From the NCBI RefSeq assembly GCF_001984055.1, contig NZ_LYVO01000003.1, positions 1-64,000 on the forward strand: DNA of 64,000 nucleotides, written 5' to 3'. A model generated the notes under the pieces. It was given only the letters and a program-made list of their open reading frames with translations. It ran no database searches and was not told the origin of the DNA. Every line of letters begins with the position of its first letter. The first letter of the stretch is position 1. This DNA comes from Variovorax sp. KK3 (GTDB lineage Bacteria; Pseudomonadota; Gammaproteobacteria; Burkholderiales; Burkholderiaceae_C). The translations under genes and the position numbers were made by a program. This document shows, piece after piece, positions 25,176-34,216 of this stretch.

Positions 25176-26576
25176 ATGAACTGGTTATCGAAGCTTCTGA
25201 AGGGCATGGGGCATGAGCCGCAGGGCCGTTCCCAAGGCGAGTACCGCAGCGCGTCAGCGCGGAGGTTGCCTGATGTGCCTTCCGCCCGTCCCTGGGACGA
25301 ACTCGTCGCCGATGCGAGCTCGCGCGATGGCTTCGTCCGCGAGCGTGCGGTCATCGCCATTTCCAGGTCGGGGAATGACGCTGCCATTCCTCTGTTGCTC
25401 GAGAGGGCGAACGATTGGGTGGTCGAGGTTCGCCGGGCCGCGTATGCCGCCATCGGCCTGTACCTGAGCGGTGAGCACGTCCCCGCCTGGGCCATGGCGC
25501 TCGACGCCCTTGCCGCTTTGGGCCGTGCCGGACGCGCGGACCATTCGCGGCTGCTAGGGAGCATCACCTCCTTCCTGGCGACCCCGGACCACCTCCGCGT
25601 GTTGAAGGAACTGAACCCGGCTCCGTCGCGCGACGTCGCGCGCCTGCTCTTCACGCTCGAGCTGGCGACGCCCCGTTCCGACGAAGAGCGATTCCGTCAG
25701 CTGCGCGACGCGGTCGTGGGCAGTGACATCGTCGCTGCCTCTGCCGCGATGTCCGCCATCGCCGTGCTTGCGCCCGGCCACCAGGCATCTGTGGCGAGCG
25801 CGGCCTGTGCGTCGGCTTTCGGTTCCGTTCGAGCGGCCGCATTGCGTGCCGCGCTCGAGGGCAACCCGCCGGCCCGGCCGAGCCTGATCCGGGCCATGTG
25901 CCGGGACGCGAGCCCGACGGTTCGCGCGCTGGCCATCGCGGGATTGAAGGAAGAGCGGCAGATGCTCTCCGAAGAGATGCGGACGATCTATTTGAATGCC
26001 GGCGGAGCAAAGCAACGCGCGGTGGCACTCGACGTGCTGTGCGCGCTAGGCGTCGACGATGCGGACGCGCTATGCCGTGAGGCCGGTGACGACCCGGCGA
26101 GCATCGTCCGGTCCGTGGCGGTTGCGCGCGGACTCGCTGCTGCGAGCGGTGCGGAGCGCGACCAACTCGTCGTCGACGTGCTGAAGGACAGTTCGTCCCG
26201 CGTGCGACGCATCGCGTTGGCGCACATACGAAAGGGCGCGCAGCCTCCGGACACGCAGGCATTGCGACAACTCGTGCAGGCCAATCCCACCGCTTTCGGA
26301 TTGCTCGCGCGAGTGGCGGCGCACGCGTCGCCATGGGACCGAATCGAGTTTCTGCTGGCGTCGACTGTGCGTCTTGCGGAACACCGGACGCTCTTCGACG
26401 CAGCCGTGGGAGAACTCGGCGTCTGGTGCGCCGACATGTCGCGTTGCTTCGTTCGGCCATCGCTCCAGCAATCGGCCCGCATCGCGCCCTTGTGGGCTGC
26501 CTTGCGCGACGGCCTGCCGTCGGACCTGCAAAGAAGCCTCGCCTACCATCTCCGCGCCTTCGGCGTGCTTGCTTAA
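25176..26576 (+). CDS. HEAT-repeat protein
   Basis: A 466-residue all-helical protein. The ATG at 25176 starts MNWLSKLLKGMG, an amphipathic N-terminus. Repeats include FVRERAVIAISRSGNDAAIPLLLERA, VVEVRRAAYAAIGLYL, VRAAALRAALEGN, TVRALAIAGLKEE and RVRRIALAHIRKG, the alpha-hairpin pattern of HEAT/PBS-lyase scaffolds used for protein-protein contacts. The frame extends 58 codons upstream into a Cys/Gly-rich tract that looks non-coding. There is no enzyme motif. It stands alone between the secreted repeat protein (divergent) and a convergent Bug gene; partner unknown. Confidence 0.75.
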   Translation: MNWLSKLLKGMGHEPQGRSQGEYRSASARRLPDVPSARPWDELVADASSRDGFVRERAVIAISRSGNDAAIPLLLERANDWVVEVRRAAYAAIGLYLSGEHVPAWAMALDALAALGRAGRADHSRLLGSITSFLATPDHLRVLKELNPAPSRDVARLLFTLELATPRSDEERFRQLRDAVVGSDIVAASAAMSAIAVLAPGHQASVASAACASAFGSVRAAALRAALEGNPPARPSLIRAMCRDASPTVRALAIAGLKEERQMLSEEMRTIYLNAGGAKQRAVALDVLCALGVDDADALCREAGDDPASIVRSVAVARGLAAASGAERDQLVVDVLKDSSSRVRRIALAHIRKGAQPPDTQALRQLVQANPTAFGLLARVAAHASPWDRIEFLLASTVRLAEHRTLFDAAVGELGVWCADMSRCFVRPSLQQSARIAPLWAALRDGLPSDLQRSLAYHLRAFGVLA

Positions 26577-26625
26577 GTGGCGCGCCATGAGGCCGTGGCC
26601 GACCCGAAGCTGAAGTCGGCTGCCG

Positions 26626-27603
26626 TCATTGCGGGGTCAAGCCGGCGGCCTTGACCAGGTCCGCGTGCAGCTTGATGTCCGCGGCGATCATGCGCTGCAG
26701 TTCTTCGGGCGAGCTGGGGGCGACTTCCATGCCGTTGCCGCCGAGCTTGGCCTGGAGTTCCGCATCCATGGCGGTGCGCACGGCGCGATTGAGCTGGTCG
26801 ATGACGGGACGCGGCGTCTTCGCCGGGGCCAGCAGGCCGATCCATGCGGACAGCGAAAGATCGGCGATGCCGCTCTCGGCCATGGTGGGCGTCTGCGGCA
26901 GCGTCGCCGTGCGCTGCGGGTTCATGAGGCCCAGCGCATGGAGCTTGCCGGCCTGAATGTGTGGAAGCGCCTCCGGCAGCACCGCGAACATCGCATCGAC
27001 CGTGCCGGCCAAGGTGTCGTTGACGGCCAGTGCGCCGCCCTTGTAGGGCACGTGAAGCAGCCTGGCTTTCGTCCGCGTCTCGAACATCAGGCCGCCCAGG
27101 TGCTGCGGGCTGCCGTCACCCGATGACGCATAGGTGATCTGTCCGGGCGCGGCCTTGGCGGCAGCCAGGAACGCGGCGAGGGTGGGGTACTTCTGCTTGT
27201 CCTTGACCACGAGCACCATGGGCTGGTTCACGAGCCGTGCCACGGGCGTGAAGTCTGCCTCGGGGTCGTAGGGCAGGGTCTTGAAGATGCTCTTGTTGGT
27301 GGTCAGGAACGACGCCGGCGACACCGTGAGGGTGTAGCCGTCCGGGGCCGCCTTCGCGACGGCCGGCAAGCCGATCTGCCCGGACGCGCCGGCACGGTTG
27401 TCGATGATGAAAGGCTGGTTCAGCGCGGTGCTGAGTTTCTGGCCGAGCGAGCGGGCGATCATGTCCACGCTGCCGCCGGCGGGCAGTCCGACGATGATCC
27501 TGACGGGCCGGTCGGGATAGGTGGCTTGCGCCAGCGCAGGCGCGCTGAAGCTCAGGGCGCCGACGATGCAGGTCAGGGCAGTGGCAAGTTGGAGAGTGTT
27601 CAT
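26626..27603 (-). CDS. Bug/TctC-family periplasmic solute-binding receptor
   Basis: A 325-residue Bug protein with signal peptide MNTLQLATALTCIVGALSFSAPALA and mature start YPDRPVRIIVGLPAGGSVDM. SSGDGSPQHLGGLMFE and LLHVPYKGGALAVNDTLAG form the two ligand loops of the family. It has no catabolic gene partner: the GFA-family gene upstream is 90 bases away on the same strand and the HEAT gene converges. It is an orphan receptor of unknown ligand. Confidence 0.85.
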   Translation of the reverse strand: MNTLQLATALTCIVGALSFSAPALAQATYPDRPVRIIVGLPAGGSVDMIARSLGQKLSTALNQPFIIDNRAGASGQIGLPAVAKAAPDGYTLTVSPASFLTTNKSIFKTLPYDPEADFTPVARLVNQPMVLVVKDKQKYPTLAAFLAAAKAAPGQITYASSGDGSPQHLGGLMFETRTKARLLHVPYKGGALAVNDTLAGTVDAMFAVLPEALPHIQAGKLHALGLMNPQRTATLPQTPTMAESGIADLSLSAWIGLLAPAKTPRPVIDQLNRAVRTAMDAELQAKLGGNGMEVAPSSPEELQRMIAADIKLHADLVKAAGLTPQ

Positions 27604-27692
27604 CGAGGCGGGCTCCGTGCGCGGTCAGTGCCATGGGGAAAAGGACGGCTTTGCGAGCGCAAGTTCCATGCCGACGGCAGCCGGGCGGCCGC

Positions 27693-28085
27693 CTACCCGG
27701 ACGATTTCGCGCGAAGGGCCTCGGCGGCCTGTTCCCAGTTCTCGCCGTCGAATTGTTGAATCTTCAGCGACGACAGATCCAGCCCGTCGATGCACCGTAG
27801 ATTGACCGCCCATCGCGTCGGGTCCAGCCGTGGACGCGTGAATGTCGAGATGCCGCAGTGCCGGCAGGCGTAGTGCTTGGCGGTCAGCGTTCCGAACTGG
27901 TAGAGGGTCAGGTCCTCTTCGCCCGACACGATGCGCAGCGTTCGGTCCGAGGCGCCGTGCCACAGCGCACCCTTGCGGCGGCAAAGGGAGCAGTTGCATT
28001 CCATGGCAGACACGACCGTGGCTTGCAGTTCGAACCGGACCTTTCCGCAATGGCAACTGCCCAGGTGCGTCGGGTGATCCGCCAT
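27693..28085 (-). CDS. GFA-family zinc protein
   Basis: A 130-residue protein of the glutathione-dependent formaldehyde-activating (Gfa/CENP-V) family. Structural zinc cysteines C11, C13, C74 and C77 (SCHCGKVRFE, YACRHCGIST) and the second set C30, C32 and C35 (ECNCSLCRRKG) are all present. FTRPRLDPTRWAVNLRCIDG is the usual family C-terminus. The family name reflects one member; most bind zinc with unknown substrate. It is followed 90 bases later by the Bug receptor gene and preceded by the CBS protein gene on the same strand. Confidence 0.85.
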   Translation of the reverse strand: MADHPTHLGSCHCGKVRFELQATVVSAMECNCSLCRRKGALWHGASDRTLRIVSGEEDLTLYQFGTLTAKHYACRHCGISTFTRPRLDPTRWAVNLRCIDGLDLSSLKIQQFDGENWEQAAEALRAKSSG

Positions 28086-28122
28086 GCCTGCGTTTCGATC
28101 TTGGGCGCGGTGGTCGGCGCGC

Positions 28123-28560
28123 TCAGCCGAGCACGTCGTTGACCTGCTCGTTGAACTCGGTCTGGCTCAACGCCGTGCCCAGCTCGCGCGGCAGCGCGTC
28201 GCGCACGGAGAACACGCCCAGGATCTTCGATCCCTTGACCAGCGGCAGGTGACGAAAGCCGCGTTCCAGCATGAGCACCACAGCGTCGGACACCAGCGTC
28301 TCGGGCGGCACGCAGATCGGGTTGGAGGTCATCACCTCCGACACGGGCGTGCGCTCGGGGTCGACGCCGCGGGCCAGCACGCGCGTCATCAGGTCGCGCT
28401 CGGTCAGGATGCCGAGCAGGATGTCGGGCGGCTCCATGATGAGCACGCTGCCGCAGTTGGCCCGCGTCATCACGCCCGCGGCCTCGCGCACGGTCGCCTG
28501 TGGGCCCAGGCAGAGCACGTGCTTGCGCGAGATCGATTGGAAAACCGTTCGTTCGGCCAT
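28123..28560 (-). CDS. Tandem CBS-domain protein
   Basis: A 145-residue stand-alone Bateman module. The first CBS motif is about 8-62 (TVREAAGVMTRANCGSVLIM, DILLGILTERDLMTRVL) and the second about 75-130 (TLVSDAVVLMLERGFRHLPLV, KILGVFSVRDALPREL). Such pairs bind adenosine nucleotides and act as energy sensors. It lies 44 bases downstream of the 2-oxoacid oxidoreductase operon on the same strand, so it may be its last gene and report adenylate state to it. That link is only positional. Confidence 0.85.
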   Translation of the reverse strand: MAERTVFQSISRKHVLCLGPQATVREAAGVMTRANCGSVLIMEPPDILLGILTERDLMTRVLARGVDPERTPVSEVMTSNPICVPPETLVSDAVVLMLERGFRHLPLVKGSKILGVFSVRDALPRELGTALSQTEFNEQVNDVLG

Positions 28561-28604
28561 GGCTGTCCCTCCGGCGAATCCGCTATGGTGCGGCGGCGCT
28601 CCGC

Positions 28605-29660
28605 TCAGCGCAAGCTATTGTTGAGCTTCTCCAGGGCCTCTGCGCCCGGGCACAGCTCCGTGGGGCCCAGCGTGTTGAGTGCCTGCGCGCTGGTGTTGAG
28701 CGCGGTGTGCAGGTCGGTGGCCAGCGGGTCGACGTAGAGCAGGCCGGTGACGACTTCGCCGAGGTCCTGGTGGCGCTGCATGTAGGCCATCGCGGCATTG
28801 CGGTCGCCGGGGTTGTAGCCGGCGTGCAGGCTGCGCAGGCGCAGCAGGGTGCCGTCGTGCTGGCGCACGTCCATCACCTCGCCGGGCGCCATGTCGACCG
28901 AGATCTCTTCCCGGCCGGTGATGAAGTCGATGCGGCTCACCGCTTCGTTGTGCTCGCGCACGTAGTCGTAGCTCTTGGTGCTGCCGGGGTGGTTGTTGAA
29001 GGCAACGCAGGGGCTGATCACGTCGATGAGCGCGGCTCCGCCATGGCTGATGGCGCCTTTGATCAGCGGCACCAGCTGCGCCTTGTTGCCCGAGAAGCCG
29101 CGCCCCACGTAGGTGGCGCCGAGCTGCAAGGCCATCGCCACCAGGTCGACCGGGCTGTCGGTGTTGACCACGCCCTTCTTGCTCTTCGAGCCCTCGTCGG
29201 CCGTGGCCGAGAACTGGCCCTTGGTGAGGCCGTAGACGCCGTTGTTCTCCACGATGTAGGCCATGCGCACGCCGCGCCGCATCGCATGCGCGAACTGGCC
29301 CAGGCCGATGGAGGCCGAATCGCCATCGCCCGATACACCCAGGTACAGCAGGTCGCGGTTGGCGAGGTTGGCGCCGGTGAGCACGCTGGGCATGCGGCCG
29401 TGCACGGTGTTGAAGCCGTGCGAGGCGCCGAGGAAGTAGTCGGGCGTCTTCGAGCTGCAGCCGATGCCCGAGAGCTTGGCCACGCGGTGCGGCTCGATGT
29501 CGAGCTCCCAGCAGGCCTGGATGATGGCGGCCGAGATCGAGTCGTGCCCGCAGCCGGCGCACAGCGTGGAGATCTTGCCCTCGTAGTCGCGCCGGGTGTA
29601 GCCCACCTTGTTGGTGGCCAGCGTCGGGTGGTGCAGCTTGGGCTTGGCGATGTAGGTCAT
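28605..29660 (-). CDS. korB: 2-oxoacid:acceptor oxidoreductase, TPP-binding beta subunit
   Basis: The thiamine-diphosphate subunit (351 residues) of a 2-oxoacid oxidoreductase that oxidatively decarboxylates a 2-oxoacid to its acyl-CoA. LCAGCGHDSI and SGIGCSS give Fe-S/TPP cysteines; GVSGDGDSASIGLGQ followed by IVENNGVYGLTKGQ is the TPP-magnesium motif. The extended C-terminus (about 290-351) is typical of the korB type found in aerobic and denitrifying Proteobacteria. The start overlaps the alpha-subunit stop by ATGA. 2-Oxoglutarate is the likeliest substrate; pyruvate cannot be excluded. Confidence 0.85.
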   Translation of the reverse strand: MTYIAKPKLHHPTLATNKVGYTRRDYEGKISTLCAGCGHDSISAAIIQACWELDIEPHRVAKLSGIGCSSKTPDYFLGASHGFNTVHGRMPSVLTGANLANRDLLYLGVSGDGDSASIGLGQFAHAMRRGVRMAYIVENNGVYGLTKGQFSATADEGSKSKKGVVNTDSPVDLVAMALQLGATYVGRGFSGNKAQLVPLIKGAISHGGAALIDVISPCVAFNNHPGSTKSYDYVREHNEAVSRIDFITGREEISVDMAPGEVMDVRQHDGTLLRLRSLHAGYNPGDRNAAMAYMQRHQDLGEVVTGLLYVDPLATDLHTALNTSAQALNTLGPTELCPGAEALEKLNNSLR

Positions 29661-31534
29661 GCCTTCTCCTGGATGCCTGTGGCAGCAGCGGGAGCGGCGG
29701 CGGCGGCAGCCGGGCTCGCCGCAACGCCGAGGTGCGCGGCGATCGCCCCGGTGACGAAGCGCGCGGTGATGGGCGTGCCGTCGAAGTGCAGCACGCGCAC
29801 CAGCCGGGCCGGCTCGGCTTCCAGCTCGTTGATCAGCAGGCTGCGCATCTGCGCATCGCGGTTCTGCTCCACCACGAACACCGTGCGGTGCTCCGCGAGG
29901 AAGCGCACCACGCTCTCGGGAAAGGGGAAGGCCCGCAGCCGCATCGCGTCGAGGTGGATGCCGCGCTCTTCCAACGCTTCCAGCGCCTCGTGCATGGCCG
30001 GCGTGGTGGAGCCGAAGTAGATGACGCCCAGCTCGGTCTTCTGCGCGGCGGGCTGCACCACGGGCTGCGGCACCAGCGTCGCGGCCGTGGCGAACTTCTT
30101 GAGCAGGCGCTCCATGTTGTAGATGTAGTCGGGCCCGCGCTCGGAATAGCGGGCATAGGCATCGCGCGTGGTGCCGCGCGTGAAGAAGCTGCCCTTGGTC
30201 GGATGCGTGCCTGGCAGCGTGCGCCAGGGAATGCCGTCGCCGTCCACGTCCTTGTAGCGGCCGAAGTCGCGGCCCGCTTCCAGCTCCTCGGCGCTCATCA
30301 CCTTGCCGCGGTCGTAGGCCTTGGCGTCGTCCCATTCGAAAGGCGCGCACAGGCGCTGGTTCATGCCGATGTCCAGGTCGGTCATCAGGAACACGGGCGT
30401 CTGCAGCCGGTCGGCCAGGTCGAGCGCGGCCGCCGCCTGCTCGAAGCATTCGTGCGGGTCTTCGGGGAACAGCAGCACGTGCTTGGTGTCGCCGTGCGAC
30501 GCATAGGCGCAGGCCAGGATGTCGGCCTGCTGCGTGCGCGTGGGCATGCCGGTGGAGGGGCCGCCGCGCTGAACGTTGATGAGCGTGACTGGGATCTCGG
30601 CGAAGTACGCCAGCCCGATGAACTCGGCCATCAGCGAGATGCCCGGCCCGGAGGTCGCGGTGAAGGCGCGCGCGCCGTTCCAGCCTGCGCCCACCACCAT
30701 GCCGATGGAGGCCAGCTCGTCCTCGGCCTGCACGATGGCGAAGCGGTTCTCGCCGGTGGCGCGGTCGACCCGGAACTTCGCGCAGTAGCGCTGGAAGGCC
30801 TCGGCCACCGAGGACGACGGCGTGATCGGGTACCAGGCCGCCACGGTCGCCCCGCCGTACACGCAGCCCAGCGCCGCGGCACTGTTGCCGTCGACGAAGA
30901 TGCGGTTGCCCACGCGGTCGGCGCGCTTCACCTGCAGGCCCACCGGCTCGCGCAAGTGCTCGCGCGCGAAGTCGCAGCCCAGGTTGAGCGCCTGCACGTT
31001 GGAGGCGAGCAGCTTTTCCTTGCCCTTGTACTGCTCGCCGAACAGCTTCTCGATCACCTGCGGTTCGATGCCGAGCATCACAGCCAGCGCGCCGACGTAC
31101 ACGATGTTCTTGAACAGCTGGCGCTGCCGCGGGTCTTGGTAGACCGCGTTGCAGATCTCGGTGAGCGGCATCCCGATCACCTGGATGTCGTCGCGAAACT
31201 TCGAGGGCGGCAGCGCGCGCGTGTTGTCGTAGAACAGGTAGCCGCCCGGTGCAAGCTCGGCCACGTCGGCGTCCCAGGTCTGCGGGTTCATCGCCACCAT
31301 CATGTCGGTGCCGCCGCGCCGGCCCATGTGGCCCTGCTCGGTCACGCGCACCTCGTACCAGGTCGGCAGGCCCTGGATGTTGCTCGGGAAGATGTTGCGC
31401 GGGCTCACCGGCACGCCCATGCGCAGGATCGACTTGGCGAACAGCTCGTTGGCGGAGGCCGAGCCGGAGCCGTTGACGTTGGCGAACTTGATGACGAAGT
31501 CGTTGACCGCCTGGATGCGTGTGGGAGTGGTCAT
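29657..31534 (-). CDS. korA: 2-oxoacid:acceptor oxidoreductase, fused gamma-alpha subunit
   Basis: A 625-residue subunit with an N-terminal gamma domain (about 8-185, VIKFANVNGSGSASANELFA, YVGALAVMLGI) joined to the alpha domain (about 200-600, GNSAAALGCVYGGATVAAWYPITPSSS, ATSGPGISLM, RGGPSTGMPTRTQQADI). This gamma-alpha fusion is standard for KorA. It ends in a Pro/Ala-rich tail. The ATG at 31534 overlaps the upstream gene's stop (ATGA), and its own stop overlaps korB, so all three are translationally coupled. It provides the CoA-binding and substrate part of the enzyme. Confidence 0.87.
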   Translation of the reverse strand: MTTPTRIQAVNDFVIKFANVNGSGSASANELFAKSILRMGVPVSPRNIFPSNIQGLPTWYEVRVTEQGHMGRRGGTDMMVAMNPQTWDADVAELAPGGYLFYDNTRALPPSKFRDDIQVIGMPLTEICNAVYQDPRQRQLFKNIVYVGALAVMLGIEPQVIEKLFGEQYKGKEKLLASNVQALNLGCDFAREHLREPVGLQVKRADRVGNRIFVDGNSAAALGCVYGGATVAAWYPITPSSSVAEAFQRYCAKFRVDRATGENRFAIVQAEDELASIGMVVGAGWNGARAFTATSGPGISLMAEFIGLAYFAEIPVTLINVQRGGPSTGMPTRTQQADILACAYASHGDTKHVLLFPEDPHECFEQAAAALDLADRLQTPVFLMTDLDIGMNQRLCAPFEWDDAKAYDRGKVMSAEELEAGRDFGRYKDVDGDGIPWRTLPGTHPTKGSFFTRGTTRDAYARYSERGPDYIYNMERLLKKFATAATLVPQPVVQPAAQKTELGVIYFGSTTPAMHEALEALEERGIHLDAMRLRAFPFPESVVRFLAEHRTVFVVEQNRDAQMRSLLINELEAEPARLVRVLHFDGTPITARFVTGAIAAHLGVAASPAAAAAAPAAATGIQEKA

Positions 31535-33363
31535 GCCGGCACGCCCTCCTTGGCCGCGATGCGCGCGTCGCGTGACTGCGGGCCGGCCGGTGTGGTCTTC
31601 AGCAGGAACTTCTGCATGTCCCATGCGCCGGTGGGGCAGCGCTCGGCGCACAGGCCGCAGTGCAGGCAGACGTCTTCGTCCTTCACCATGACGCGGCCGG
31701 TCTTCAGGCGGGCAGACACGTACAGGTCCTGATCCTCGTTCAGGGCCGGCGCCTTGAGCCGGGCCCGCAGCTGCGCTTCATCGCCGTTGTCGGTGAAGCT
31801 GATGCAATCCATCGGGCAGATGTCCACGCAGGCATCGCACTCGATGCACGTCGATTCGGTGAACACCGTCTGCACGTCGCAGTTGAGGCAGCGCTGCGCT
31901 TCCTTGAAGGCGGTGGCGGCGTCGAAGCCCAGCTCCACCTCCACGCGGATGCTGGCCAGCGCCTTCTCGGCTTCGGCCCAGGGTACGCGAAAGCGCAGGT
32001 CGTTCGAGGTGTCGTTGTCGTAGCTCCACTCGTGGATGCCCATCTTCTGCGACACCAGGTTGGTCATCGGCGGTGGGCGCACCGTCACCGATTCGCCGTT
32101 CAACAGGCGATCGATCGACACCGCCGCCTCGTGCCCGTGGGCCACCGCGGTGATGATGTTCTTGGGGCCCAGCGCCGCATCGCCACCGAAGAACACGTTG
32201 GGCACGCTGGACTGAAAGCTCTTGGCATCGAGCACCGGCAGGCCCCACTTGTCGAAGTCGATGCCGCAGTCGCGCTCGATCCATGGGAACGAGTTTTCCT
32301 GGCCCACGGCCACCAGCACCTCGTCGCATTCGACCAGGACTTCCGGCTCGCCGGTGGGCACCAGCGAGCGCCGGCCCTCGGCGTCGTACTCGGCGCGAAC
32401 GACTTCGAAGCGCATGCCGACCAGCTTGCCGTCTTCGTGCACGAAGGCCTTCGGCACGTGGAAGTTGATGATCGGGATGCCTTCGTGCTGCGCGTCTTCC
32501 TTCTCCCACGGCGATGCCTTCATCTCGTCGAAGCCGCTGCGCACGATCACCTTCACGTCCTCGCCGCCCAGGCGCCGCGCCGAGCGGCAGCAGTCCATGG
32601 CGGTGTTGCCGCCGCCCAGCACGATCACGCGCCGGCCGATGGTCGTAACGTGGCCGAAGGACACCGAGGCCAGCCAGTCGATCCCGATGTGGATGGAGGC
32701 CGCCGCTTCCTGCCGGCCCGGCAGGTCGAGGTCGCGCCCGCGCGGCGCACCGCAGCCAACGAAGATCGCGTCCCAGTCTTCGGCCATCAGCGCCTTCATG
32801 GAGCCGACGCGTTGTTCGGACCGGAAGGCGACGCCCATGTCCAGGATGTAGCCCGTCTCTTCGTCGATCACGGATTCGGGCAGGCGGAAGTGCGGGATCT
32901 GCGTGCGCATGAAGCCGCCGGCCTTGGCGCCTTCGTCGAACACCGTGACCTCGTAGCCCAGCGGCGCCAGGTCGCGCGCCACCGTCAGCGAGGCCGGCCC
33001 CGCGCCCACGCAGGCGATGCGCTTGCCATTGCGCGGCGCGATGGCGGGCATGCGTGCGCGCACATCCTCCTTCATGTCGGCCGCCACGCGCTTGAGCCGG
33101 CAGATCGCCACGGGCTCCGGCGCCTGGGCGTTGGTTTCCTCGACACGGCCCCTGCGGCAGGCCGGCTCGCAGGGCCGGTCGCAGGTGCGGCCCAGGATGC
33201 CCGGGAACACGTTCGACACCCAGTTGACCATGTACGCATCGCCATAACGGCGCTGCGCGATCAGTCGGATGTACTCGGGAACGGGGGTGTGCGCCGGGCA
33301 GGCGTACTGGCAATCGACGACCTTGTGGAAGTAGGCCGGATTCGCGATATCGGTTCGCTGCAA
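31531..33363 (-). CDS. NAD(P)/FAD/4Fe-4S electron-transfer subunit (GltD-like with ferredoxin domain)
   Basis: A 610-residue flavoprotein that probably passes electrons between the 2-oxoacid oxidoreductase and NAD(P). The N-terminal cysteine region (CQYACPAHTPV, GRTCDRPCEPACRRG) matches GltD-type Fe-S binding. FAD (VGAGPASLTVARDLAPLG) and NAD(P) (VIVLGGGNTAMDCCRSAR) Rossmann motifs follow. A C-terminal ferredoxin domain has two clusters (CIECDACVDICPMDC and CLHCGLCAERCP). The start is TTG at 33363, supported by AAGGAGA six bases upstream. This third subunit lets the enzyme use a nicotinamide acceptor, as described for 2-oxoglutarate:NADP oxidoreductase of aromatic-degrading Azoarcus. Confidence 0.82.
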   Translation of the reverse strand: MQRTDIANPAYFHKVVDCQYACPAHTPVPEYIRLIAQRRYGDAYMVNWVSNVFPGILGRTCDRPCEPACRRGRVEETNAQAPEPVAICRLKRVAADMKEDVRARMPAIAPRNGKRIACVGAGPASLTVARDLAPLGYEVTVFDEGAKAGGFMRTQIPHFRLPESVIDEETGYILDMGVAFRSEQRVGSMKALMAEDWDAIFVGCGAPRGRDLDLPGRQEAAASIHIGIDWLASVSFGHVTTIGRRVIVLGGGNTAMDCCRSARRLGGEDVKVIVRSGFDEMKASPWEKEDAQHEGIPIINFHVPKAFVHEDGKLVGMRFEVVRAEYDAEGRRSLVPTGEPEVLVECDEVLVAVGQENSFPWIERDCGIDFDKWGLPVLDAKSFQSSVPNVFFGGDAALGPKNIITAVAHGHEAAVSIDRLLNGESVTVRPPPMTNLVSQKMGIHEWSYDNDTSNDLRFRVPWAEAEKALASIRVEVELGFDAATAFKEAQRCLNCDVQTVFTESTCIECDACVDICPMDCISFTDNGDEAQLRARLKAPALNEDQDLYVSARLKTGRVMVKDEDVCLHCGLCAERCPTGAWDMQKFLLKTTPAGPQSRDARIAAKEGVPA

Positions 33364-33490
33364 AGTTGTCTCCTTGCGCCGCCCGGGTTCGTGTGGGATG
33401 GGTGTCCGGGTTCTGGCCCCAGTATGCGCCCCGCTTGCCAGGCTGGACCACCAGTGAAACCCCTCGGCCTGCGATGACGCTCTAACGCCG

Positions 33491-33510
33491 GCTTCCGCAT
33501 TTCGGGAAGC
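33491..33510. terminator. Possible terminator hairpin after RES toxin gene
   Basis: Perfect six-base stem GCTTCC/GGAAGC with an eight-base loop, just past the stop of the RES gene on the minus strand. No U-tract follows, so its role is uncertain. Confidence 0.3.
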
Positions 33511-33520
33511 GCTGGGGGCC

Positions 33521-34216
33521 TCAGCTCATGTCGAACTGAAAGCGCTCCCCGTCGTGCGACAGCAGCACCAGCTCGCGCGTCGTCTTGCAGCTCCAGGTCT
33601 GCTGCAGCCCGGGATTGGGGATGGCAAGGGCCTGCACGTCGAACACCGCTTCGCACAGCCCGCCTTCGCGGCGCGCCGACTCGTAGCGGATCGACTGGAC
33701 GGGCGGCATCAGCCCACGTGCCTGTGTGGCGAGCGCGTGGCATGGGGCGTAGTCGTCCGGGTCGCGCCATACGCTTCGCTTTGACGACCAAGGGGGCACG
33801 GAGATGTCGAGTTCCAGGCCCGAAAACTGGGCCTGGAAAAAGGTCAACTCGGTCAGGACCTGGTCATCGCGCAAGCCGTCCGAGTCCATGAAGAAGCGCC
33901 AGCGCCAGTGGGCAATTTCGGCGGCGACCGTGACGGCCTCGTCGGCGCCGTACCAGGCGCCTGGTTCATGGGGCCGGCGAAAGCGCGACGGCCATGCGGA
34001 CACGTAGCGAAACGGCGTGAACAAAAGGTAGTGCGCCCCGGCTGCGTCTGGGGGTAACGGCGGCTTGCTGTCTTCGAGCAGCTGCTCCAGCAGCATCTGC
34101 TCCTCCAGGTCGTCGACGAGCCGCATGGTCGCCACGCGATGCTGCGCCTCGATCCCACGCCAAAGGAAGCGTTGCCGGGGCTGGGCGCGAGCCAGCCAGT
34201 CCTTCTGCCAGCGCAT
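33521..34216 (-). CDS. RES-domain toxin
   Basis: A 231-residue protein of the RES family, toxins that in characterised cases deplete NAD+. Recognisable pieces are RYVSAWPSRFRRPHEPGAWYGADEAVTVAAEIAHWRWRF (the R-x-E-S-like core: ADEAVTVAAEIAHW), with GAWYGADE supplying the Tyr/Glu part, and a C-terminal GLCEAVFDV region. The ATG overlaps the antitoxin stop by one base (TGATG), the coupling typical of type II toxin-antitoxin pairs. It is slightly longer than many RES toxins because of an N-terminal helical extension. Named from the paired antitoxin and the motif, not from a database match. Confidence 0.75.
   Translation of the reverse strand: MRWQKDWLARAQPRQRFLWRGIEAQHRVATMRLVDDLEEQMLLEQLLEDSKPPLPPDAAGAHYLLFTPFRYVSAWPSRFRRPHEPGAWYGADEAVTVAAEIAHWRWRFFMDSDGLRDDQVLTELTFFQAQFSGLELDISVPPWSSKRSVWRDPDDYAPCHALATQARGLMPPVQSIRYESARREGGLCEAVFDVQALAIPNPGLQQTWSCKTTRELVLLSHDGERFQFDMS

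Noticed and set aside
29732-31732. 666-residue plus-strand frame across the 2-oxoacid oxidoreductase alpha gene
   Set aside because: Antisense shadow of KorA; rich in His-Arg-Ala-Gly with no recognisable domain.
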